From Acidocella sp. (lineage in GTDB: Bacteria; Pseudomonadota; Alphaproteobacteria; Acetobacterales; Acetobacteraceae): DNA of 13,335 nt. Location of the stretch: assembly GCA_028687415.1 (NCBI GenBank), contig JAQUAC010000031.1, positions 1-13,335 of the forward strand, read 5' to 3'. Positions 8,018-13,335 of the stretch are shown in pieces. The notes under the pieces were generated by a model. The model did no database searches. It saw nothing but the letters and a program-made list of their open reading frames with translations, and had not been told where the DNA came from. A program made the translations under genes and the position numbers. Numbering within the stretch: the stretch's first letter is position 1; each line of letters opens with the position of its first letter.

Positions 8018-8431
8018 ATGAAGACATTGAAAATCGCAGGATCGGCCGTCGCAGGCGTGTTGCTCATGGCAGCTTCAGCTGGCGCGGCCACACCCCCGGC
8101 CCTGTACACCGATGCCCAGGCCACTGCAGGCAGCACCGTGTTCTCGGATAATTGCGCGATGTGCCACGGTGCCGACCTGACCGGTGCCGCTGGCCCTGCG
8201 CTTATCGGCCAGGCTTTTGCTGCTCCCGGCAGCAATTACACGGTCGGCGCGATTTTCAGCGAGATTGCCGAGCAGATGCCAGCTGGCCAGCCCGGTAGCC
8301 TGAGCCAGACACAGTATGAGCAGGTCATGGCCTATATCCTGAAGGAGAACGGTTTTCCGTCCGGCAGCACGGCGTTGAACTACAAGGCCAGCTTGGCCTC
8401 CACCGTGCCGCTGGTCTCGCAGGTTAAGTAA
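8018..8431 (+). CDS. Periplasmic monohaem cytochrome c, likely electron acceptor of the PQQ dehydrogenase
   Basis: This 137-residue class I cytochrome c has a signal peptide (MKTLKIAGSAVAGVLLMAAS, cut near AGA-AT). The haem-binding motif is CAMCH (C46, C49, H50), and M87 in EQMPAG is the probable sixth ligand. It starts 10 nt after the binding-protein gene with GAGAGA as ribosome binding site. The order dehydrogenase, binding protein, cytochrome c matches the xoxF-xoxJ-xoxG and moxFJG arrangement (gene order differs slightly), so it probably takes electrons from the quinoprotein to the respiratory chain. It is smaller than most XoxG proteins, so the name is not assigned. Confidence 0.9.
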   Translation: MKTLKIAGSAVAGVLLMAASAGAATPPALYTDAQATAGSTVFSDNCAMCHGADLTGAAGPALIGQAFAAPGSNYTVGAIFSEIAEQMPAGQPGSLSQTQYEQVMAYILKENGFPSGSTALNYKASLASTVPLVSQVK

Positions 8432-8438
8432 CCGCCTA

Positions 8439-8467
8439 AACCGCGCGGCTGCCGAGGCTGCGCGGTT
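8439..8467 (+). other. Stem-loop between the cytochrome c gene and pqqA
   Basis: AACCGCGC (8439-8446) pairs with GCGCGGTT (8460-8467), extendable inward by three pairs including one G-U. No T run follows, so it is not a full intrinsic terminator. It may protect the upstream mRNA end or partly separate the dehydrogenase and pqq units. Confidence 0.5.
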
Positions 8468-8478
8468 GTAACAAAGGA

Positions 8479-8500
8479 ATTTGCAAGCGTCTTTGCAAAT
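8479..8500. promoter_or_regulatory. Perfect palindrome upstream of pqqA, candidate operator
   Basis: ATTTGCAA (8479-8486) and TTGCAAAT (8493-8500) form an 8-bp perfect inverted repeat with a 6-nt spacer, 48 bp before pqqA. The AT-rich symmetric form suits a dimeric DNA-binding protein better than an RNA hairpin. The TTGCAA core also occurs once in the regulatory region at 3279-3284. No clear sigma-70 or sigma-54 promoter was found beside it. Confidence 0.35.
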
Positions 8501-8548
8501 AGGCCGGGGCAGCTTCGCCGCTGGCTTTAATGAAGGAGGAAGAATAAT

Positions 8549-8626
8549 ATGTGGCACAAACCCGTTATCAAGCAGATCTGCGTCGGCGCCGAGATCAACA
8601 GCTACGTCTCCGCCGTTCGTAAGTAA
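8549..8626 (+). CDS. pqqA: PQQ precursor peptide PqqA
   Basis: This 25-residue peptide carries E15 and Y19 in the core GAEINSYV. These are the Glu and Tyr that PqqE crosslinks and that become the PQQ skeleton, with the required three-residue spacing. The MWHKP start and the basic C-terminal RK are usual for the family. A strong ribosome binding site, AAGGAGGA at 8533-8540, lies 8 nt before the ATG, fitting a substrate peptide that must be made in large amounts. A stem-loop and a palindrome precede it, and pqqB follows after 46 nt. Confidence 0.96.
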   Translation: MWHKPVIKQICVGAEINSYVSAVRK

Positions 8627-8672
8627 TCTGACGCAGCATTAAGCCAACCCAAGTGCCGTATCCGTCTCTCCA

Positions 8673-9602
8673 ATGCAGGTGAAGGTACTTGGCGCGGCGG
8701 CCGGTGGCGGCTTCCCGCAATGGAACTGCCACTGCGCCTGCTGCACCCGCGCCCGTTCGGGCGACCCGGCGGTAAAACCACGCACCCAGGCGTCTCTGGC
8801 TGTTAGCGCTGATGGCAAACGCTGGGTGCTGCTTAACGCCAGCCCGGATCTTCCAGCACAACTGCGAGACAACCCCGTTCTGCACCCGGACCCGTCCGGC
8901 CCGGCGCGCAACTGTCCCATCGCCGCGGTGGTCATCTCCGGTGGCGATATAGATTGTATCACCGGCCTGCTCTCCTTGCGTGAGAGTCATGAGTTCCGCC
9001 TGTACGCACAGGATTTCGTGCGTGGCATTCTACAGGGTGATCAGGTATTCAACGTCCTCAACCCCGCCCTTGTGCAATATGAAACCCTGCCACCCACGCA
9101 ACCCGTAAAATTGCGCGATGCGCATGGCGTGCCGCTCGGCCTCACGGTTGAGAGTTTCTCCGTTCCCGGCAAATTGCCGCTGTATCAGGAGGCCGGGCGC
9201 GACCTCTCCCAACTCGTTAGCGGCGATGCCGTCATTGGCCTCTCCGTGCGTGACGATGCCGGGCACACGCTGCTCTTCATTCCCGGTTGCGCCTATGTCA
9301 CCGACGATATCCGAGCCCGCGCCGACGCCGCCGATATTCTGTTTTTCGATGGCACACTCTGGCAGGATGACGAGATGATCCGTGCCGGGCTCGGCACCAA
9401 AACCGGCACGCGAATGGGGCATATTTGCGTTTCAGGCGAAAACGGCACGCTCAAGGCTCTTGCGGACGTCACCAAACCGCGTAAAATCTTCATACATATA
9501 AATAATACGAACCCGATATTGTGCGATGACTCACCGGAAGCGGACATTACCCGCAAAGCCGGTTGGACCATCTCCTATGACGGCATGGAGGTAACGTTAT
9601 GA
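8673..9602 (+). CDS. pqqB: PQQ biosynthesis protein PqqB
   Basis: This 309-residue metallo-beta-lactamase-fold protein acts in PQQ maturation; published work on the family assigns it an iron-dependent hydroxylase step on the crosslinked precursor. Visible family marks are the N-terminal VLGAAAGGGFPQWNC followed by a Cys cluster (CHCACC), RTQASLAVS, the FIPGCAYVTDDI segment, FFDGTLWQDDEM, the RMGH site and HINNTNPIL near the end. In the GDIDCITGLLSLRE segment, position 95 is Cys where many homologues have His after Asp. No good Shine-Dalgarno sequence lies before the ATG, which nevertheless fits the family N-terminus. The stop codon overlaps the pqqC start as ATGA. Confidence 0.95.
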   Translation: MQVKVLGAAAGGGFPQWNCHCACCTRARSGDPAVKPRTQASLAVSADGKRWVLLNASPDLPAQLRDNPVLHPDPSGPARNCPIAAVVISGGDIDCITGLLSLRESHEFRLYAQDFVRGILQGDQVFNVLNPALVQYETLPPTQPVKLRDAHGVPLGLTVESFSVPGKLPLYQEAGRDLSQLVSGDAVIGLSVRDDAGHTLLFIPGCAYVTDDIRARADAADILFFDGTLWQDDEMIRAGLGTKTGTRMGHICVSGENGTLKALADVTKPRKIFIHINNTNPILCDDSPEADITRKAGWTISYDGMEVTL

Positions 9603-10351
9603 CAGAAAAACTGACTCCGGCGCAGCTCGAATCGGCCTTGCGCGACATTGGCGCGCGGCACTACCATAACCTGCATCCGTTTCACAAAATGCTGCACTCC
9701 GGAGCCTGCACGCGCGAGCAGGTGCAAGCCTGGGCGCTGAACCGTTATTACTATCAGGCATCCATCCCCCGGAAGGACGCCGTGCTTCTCGCCCGCCTGC
9801 CGGATGCAGCTTCCCGCCGCGCTTGGCGCCAGCGCCTGGTGGACCATGATGGTGAACGCGAAGGCGATGGCGGCATCGCTCGCTGGCTCCGCCTCGCGGA
9901 AGGCGTGGGGCTCGATGCAGCCTATGTCGAATCCACCGCCGGCATCCTGCCTGCTACCCGTTTCGCCGTGGACGCTTACGTGACTTTCGTGCGCGAGCGT
10001 TCGCTGCTGGAGGCCGTTGCCTCCTCGCTCACCGAGATGTTCTCCCCCACCATCATCGCCGAGCGCGTGACCGGCATGTTGGCGAATTACGATTTTGTCT
10101 CGAAGGACACGCTGGTCTACTTCAATGCCCGTCTGCACCAGGCCCCGCGCGATGCCGATTTCGCTCTGGATTATGTGAAAACCCATGCGCGCACGCGGGA
10201 AGAGCAGAATCTTGTCCTCGCCGCCCTGCGTTTCAAATGCGATGTGCTGTGGGCACAGGTCGATGCTCTCTATTCCGCTTACGTCGTGCCCGGCATGGTG
10301 CCGCATGGTGTCTTCCTCGCGCCGCAAGCGGACGTGGCGCTGGCAAGTTGA
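9599..10351 (+). CDS. pqqC: Pyrroloquinoline-quinone synthase PqqC
   Basis: This 250-residue all-helical, cofactorless oxidase catalyses the last step of PQQ synthesis: ring closure and eight-electron oxidation of AHQQ. It shows the family motifs ARHYHNLHPFH (19-29), LNRYYYQASIPRKDA, DHDGEREGDGGIARWL and SLTEMFSP, and the length is normal. Start and stop are both shared with neighbours: ATGA with pqqB, and TTGA with pqqD. Confidence 0.97.
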   Translation: MTEKLTPAQLESALRDIGARHYHNLHPFHKMLHSGACTREQVQAWALNRYYYQASIPRKDAVLLARLPDAASRRAWRQRLVDHDGEREGDGGIARWLRLAEGVGLDAAYVESTAGILPATRFAVDAYVTFVRERSLLEAVASSLTEMFSPTIIAERVTGMLANYDFVSKDTLVYFNARLHQAPRDADFALDYVKTHARTREEQNLVLAALRFKCDVLWAQVDALYSAYVVPGMVPHGVFLAPQADVALAS

Positions 10352-10623
10352 GCGTCACGCTCCAGTCCGTCCCCGCGCTGCGGCGCGGGGTGCGGCGGCA
10401 ATTCGATACCGCGCGCAACGCCCCGGTGCTGATGGCGCCTGAGCGTGTGGTGATGTTGGATGACATCGCCGACGCCATCATCGCCGAATGTGACGGCAAG
10501 CGCAGCGCCGGTGAAATTGCCACGCGCCTCGCCGCGCGTTTTAGCGCGCCGGAAGCAGACGTCCTGGTCGATGTGCTCGCTTTTCTGGAGGAGCTGTCCG
10601 AAGCCTCGCTGGTGGCCCTGTGA
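10348..10623 (+). CDS. pqqD: PQQ biosynthesis peptide chaperone PqqD
   Basis: This 91-residue peptide chaperone binds PqqA and presents it to PqqE. Family marks are the VPALRRGVRRQFDTARNAPV start, LMAPERVVMLDDIADAII, then CDGKRSAGEIATRLAARF and a helical end with VDVLAFLEELSEASLV. The most likely start is the TTG at 10348, whose second base begins the pqqC stop codon (TTGA). It gives the normal family length, and no in-frame ATG is near; a longer frame upstream would lie deep inside pqqC. The stop codon overlaps the pqqE start as GTGA. Confidence 0.92.
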   Translation: MSVTLQSVPALRRGVRRQFDTARNAPVLMAPERVVMLDDIADAIIAECDGKRSAGEIATRLAARFSAPEADVLVDVLAFLEELSEASLVAL

Positions 10624-11702
10624 GCCGCGTGCCGCCCCCACTGGCGCTCATGGCGGAACTCACGCATCGCTGCCCACTGCAATGCCCGTACTGCTCCAAT
10701 CCGCTGGAAATGCTGAAAGCCGGGCAGGAGCGCGACACCGCCTTCTGGTTCGGCCTCATCGACGAAGCCGCAGCCCTCGGTGTGCTGCAAATCCATTTCT
10801 CCGGTGGCGAACCAACCCTGCGCGCCGATCTGCCGCGCCTTATCGCGCACGCATCCATGGCTGGGCTGTACGCCAACCTCATCACCTCCGCCGTGCTGCT
10901 GGATGAAGCCAAACTGCGCGCCCTGGCCGATGCCGGGCTCGGCCATGTGCAGATCAGCCTGCAAGGCGCGGACCCGGAAAACGCTGACCGCATAGGCAAT
11001 TACAAAGGCGGGCACAACAAGAAACTCGCCATTGCCCGGCTGGTGCCGGAGCTAGGCATGTCGCACACCATCAACGCCGTGGTGCATCGGCAGAACCTGC
11101 ACGAGCTGCCGGAGATGATCGATCTGGCGCTGTCCCTCGGCGCCGACCGGCTGGAAATCGCGCATGTGCAGTATCATGGCTGGGCCTTGCGCAACCGTGC
11201 CGCGCTCATGCCCACCCGCGCGCAGTTCGAGGCCGCCAATACCCTGGTTGAGGCCCGCCGCGCCGAGCTCGGCGCGCGCATGCGCATCGACTACGTGGTG
11301 CCGGATTACTATGCCGACGTGCCAAAAACCTGCATGGGCGGCTGGGGCCAGAAGCTGCTGAACGTAGCGCCTGATGGTCGCGTGCTGCCCTGCCACGCCG
11401 CCGAAACAATCCCCGGCCTTGTGTTCGACCGCGTGGGTGAGCAACCCTTGCGCGAGATCTGGGAAAACGGCGCCGCGTTCGAGACATTCCGTGGCACGGC
11501 CTGGATGCAAGAGCCCTGTGCCTCCTGTGCGCTGAAGGAGCAGGATTGGGGCGGCTGCCGCTGTCAGGCGCTGGCCATCACCGGAGATGCCGCCGCCACC
11601 GATCCCGTCTGCGCCCTCTCTCCCCGCCATGCCGAGATGAACGCGATGGCGGCAATGGAGGCCGAAGCCGGAGTACAAAATTTCATCTATCGACGGATTT
11701 GA
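10620..11702 (+). CDS. pqqE: PqqA peptide cyclase PqqE (radical SAM)
   Basis: This 360-residue radical SAM enzyme joins the Glu and Tyr side chains of PqqA, the first step of PQQ synthesis. The CxxxCxxC cluster motif is at C18, C22 and C25 (RCPLQCPYC), followed by the FSGGEPTLR site. The C-terminal SPASM part has its auxiliary cluster cysteines in CMGGWGQK, RVLPCHAAE, CASCALKEQDWGGCRC and DPVCALSPRH. It starts with a GTG that overlaps the pqqD stop (GTGA), so it is translationally coupled to its partner PqqD. The receptor gene begins 3 nt after its stop. Confidence 0.97.
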   Translation: MSRVPPPLALMAELTHRCPLQCPYCSNPLEMLKAGQERDTAFWFGLIDEAAALGVLQIHFSGGEPTLRADLPRLIAHASMAGLYANLITSAVLLDEAKLRALADAGLGHVQISLQGADPENADRIGNYKGGHNKKLAIARLVPELGMSHTINAVVHRQNLHELPEMIDLALSLGADRLEIAHVQYHGWALRNRAALMPTRAQFEAANTLVEARRAELGARMRIDYVVPDYYADVPKTCMGGWGQKLLNVAPDGRVLPCHAAETIPGLVFDRVGEQPLREIWENGAAFETFRGTAWMQEPCASCALKEQDWGGCRCQALAITGDAAATDPVCALSPRHAEMNAMAAMEAEAGVQNFIYRRI

Positions 11703-11705
11703 CCC

Positions 11706-13328
11706 GTGCGCAAATTTCTTCTGTTGTTCACGGCCCTGCTGCCTGTTGCCGCCCTGGCGCAAACGGCCCCAACCACCGTTAAAAAAGTCACCATCGACAC
11801 CTCGCCGCTCGGCGGCGGCATTCCCATTGCCAAGTTCCCGCATCAGGTACAGTTGTTTTCAAAGTCAGACCTCACCCGCCATGGCGAGGCAGACCTTACG
11901 CGCACTCTGGCCGAGCAGGGCTTGGGCGTGAATCTGGAGAACAGCCAAGCCAACCCCTACCAGCCCACCATCCTCTATCACGGCTTCGAGCTCTCGCCGA
12001 TCCAGGGCACGCCCGCCGGGCTCAGCGTCTACGTGAACGGCGCCCGCTTCAATACCCCCTTCGGCGATCTGGCACTGTGGAGCATGTTGCCGAATGACGC
12101 CATCCAGTCAGTGAACCTTGAGGACGGCAACCCGGTCTTCGGCCTCAACGCGCTCGGCGGCGCGTTGGACGTGAAGATGAAGGACGGCTTCACCACCCAT
12201 GGCGGTGAGATCGAGGTACAAGGCGGCTCCTTCGGCCAGGTCGCCGGGCATCTGGAATACGGCAAGCAGGCGGGCAACACCGCCGCGTATTTTGACATCA
12301 GCGCCGCCCGCTCCACCGGCTGGCGCGACGAGCAGGGCTCCGACCTGCGCAATTTCTATGGCGATCTCGGCTGGCGCAGCCGGAACGTTACGCTGCACAT
12401 CAATGCCACGCTGGCGGAATCCGGACTGAGCGGCCCAGGCACTGTGCCGGAGCAATTGCTGGCGGCGGACAGTTCCTCGCAATTCACCGGCCCCAACAGC
12501 ATCAACGACAAATACGCCAAACTCGCCACCATACTGGACATCCGCCTCAGCGATGCCAGCTCCCTGCAGGGGGTTTTGTATTACGAGAATCTGCACGAAC
12601 ACCTCGTCAACGGCAACGGCCCCAACGACTTACCTTGCGGCGATGGCGTCAGCCTCTGCCAGGGCGGGGCAGGGGGGGATGTCAGCACCGCGCTCGGCGG
12701 CGGAATCATTCCGCAATATCTGCCCGATGGTAGCAACGCCTACGGCCAGCTCAACCTCAACACCAGCAACACCAACGGCTATGGCGGCTCGGTGCAGTTC
12801 ACGCATAGCGGCATACTCGGCAAACTCGTCGCGGGGCTGAGCTACGATGCCGGTTTCACCAAATACGGCGCCGCCGCCTATGACGGTGCCTTGACGCTCG
12901 ACACCCGCAACTATTACGCCCTGCCCGGCACCGGGCTGGGTTACGAGGTGGATGAGCCCGGTACCGTGCCGGTTGATGTCGCTATCCGTAACGAATATGC
13001 CGGCGCCTATGCCTCTGACACTTTCAACATCACCAAGCGCCTCGCCATCACCGCTGGTGGACGCTTCAATATCGCCTACATCGCCCTTCATAATGAGCGC
13101 GCACCTGACCCCAACGCCGCTGGTGGCGGGCTGAACGGTCACCATTACTACCAGCATTTTAACCCGGCTGTTGGCGCCACCTACAGCGTCACGCCCATGC
13201 TCACGCTCTATGGCGGCTGGTCGGAGCAGAATAACAGCGTTGGAAAACAGCGCAGGTGTTGGGCGTTGACAGTTCGAGTAGCATGTTGGCGCGCGCCCAC
13301 CAAGATTATCCACAAAGTCAGTGGTTAA
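11706..13328 (+). CDS. TonB-dependent outer-membrane receptor, 3' part replaced by unrelated sequence
   Basis: The GTG at 11706 starts a protein with a signal peptide (RKFLLLFTALLPVAALA, cut before QTAPT), a possible TonB box near VKKVTIDT, and a plug domain (about 40-160: FPHQVQLFSKSDLTRHGEADL, then ILYHGFELSPIQGTPAGLSV and FGLNALGGALDVKMKDGF), followed by part of the beta-barrel. Family-like sequence stops at LTLYGGWSEQN (about residue 509). Receptors of this group normally go on for another 200 or so residues to a C-terminal aromatic, whereas this frame adds about 31 unrelated residues and stops at 13326-13328. The gene therefore appears interrupted. It starts 3 nt after pqqE, so its role is probably linked to PQQ, as for the PQQ importer PqqU, or to uptake of the dehydrogenase metal. 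Confidence 0.82.
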   Translation: MRKFLLLFTALLPVAALAQTAPTTVKKVTIDTSPLGGGIPIAKFPHQVQLFSKSDLTRHGEADLTRTLAEQGLGVNLENSQANPYQPTILYHGFELSPIQGTPAGLSVYVNGARFNTPFGDLALWSMLPNDAIQSVNLEDGNPVFGLNALGGALDVKMKDGFTTHGGEIEVQGGSFGQVAGHLEYGKQAGNTAAYFDISAARSTGWRDEQGSDLRNFYGDLGWRSRNVTLHINATLAESGLSGPGTVPEQLLAADSSSQFTGPNSINDKYAKLATILDIRLSDASSLQGVLYYENLHEHLVNGNGPNDLPCGDGVSLCQGGAGGDVSTALGGGIIPQYLPDGSNAYGQLNLNTSNTNGYGGSVQFTHSGILGKLVAGLSYDAGFTKYGAAAYDGALTLDTRNYYALPGTGLGYEVDEPGTVPVDVAIRNEYAGAYASDTFNITKRLAITAGGRFNIAYIALHNERAPDPNAAGGGLNGHHYYQHFNPAVGATYSVTPMLTLYGGWSEQNNSVGKQRRCWALTVRVACWRAPTKIIHKVSG

Positions 13329-13335
13329 AAGCGAA
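13233..13335. other. Sequence of unknown origin interrupting the receptor gene
   Basis: From about 13233 the DNA no longer encodes receptor-like sequence in any frame. A different forward frame is open from 13235 to the window end (it contains KTAQVLGVDSSSMLAR, faintly like a helix-turn-helix), so this may be the edge of a mobile element. No terminal repeat or known transposase motif can be shown within the visible 100 bp. Confidence 0.35.

Noticed and set aside
8439..8467. Intrinsic terminator after the cytochrome c gene
   Set aside because: The stem is good but no T run follows it, so it is listed only as a stem-loop.
10237..10347. Longer start of pqqD inside pqqC
   Set aside because: It gives a basic, unrelated N-terminal extension; the TTG at 10348 yields the normal PqqD length and the TTGA overlap.

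Overview
The window looks like a chromosomal segment of an alphaproteobacterium, most likely of the Acetobacteraceae (acetic acid bacteria and acidophilic relatives). The support is high-GC coding bias, a PqqA peptide with the GAEINSY core that I associate with that family, and a complete pqqABCDE set next to a periplasmic PQQ alcohol dehydrogenase. The family assignment is inference from protein style only.

Layout. Positions 1-312 hold the 3' end of a hemN-type coproporphyrinogen oxidase gene on the + strand, closed by a strong terminator. A second terminator faces it on the - strand. It lies behind a CBS-CBS-BON gene (493-1194, -) and behind a well-formed class II FNR-type promoter at 442-483, which could make a roughly 62-nt RNA. 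Positions 1284-3188 (-) encode an AcoR-like sigma-54 activator (GAF, PAS-like region, AAA+, Fis-type HTH). A 300-bp divergent regulatory region follows, with a near-perfect -24/-12 promoter at 3409-3425 and an inverted repeat at a typical enhancer distance upstream.

From 3490 to the end everything reads on the + strand: an NAD(P)-dependent aldehyde dehydrogenase, a DUF779 protein, a signal-peptide-bearing PQQ alcohol dehydrogenase, a MoxJ/XoxJ-like periplasmic binding protein, a small monohaem cytochrome c, then pqqA, pqqB, pqqC, pqqD, pqqE and a TonB-dependent receptor. pqqB to pqqE are joined by consecutive 4-nt stop/start overlaps (ATGA, TTGA, GTGA). The receptor gene loses homology near 13232 and runs into unrelated sequence.

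How the parts fit. The quinoprotein oxidises an alcohol in the periplasm and passes electrons to the cytochrome. The aldehyde can enter the cytoplasm and be oxidised by the aldehyde dehydrogenase. The pqq genes supply the cofactor, and the outer-membrane receptor could import PQQ or a metal complex. The sigma-54 activator probably switches on at least the aldehyde dehydrogenase end. The dehydrogenase carries the extra Asp (D321, two residues after catalytic D319) that marks lanthanide-dependent members of the family, so this may be a rare-earth alcohol oxidation locus with its own PQQ synthesis and uptake. The items I would look at first are this lanthanide signature, the candidate FNR-driven small RNA and the broken receptor gene.
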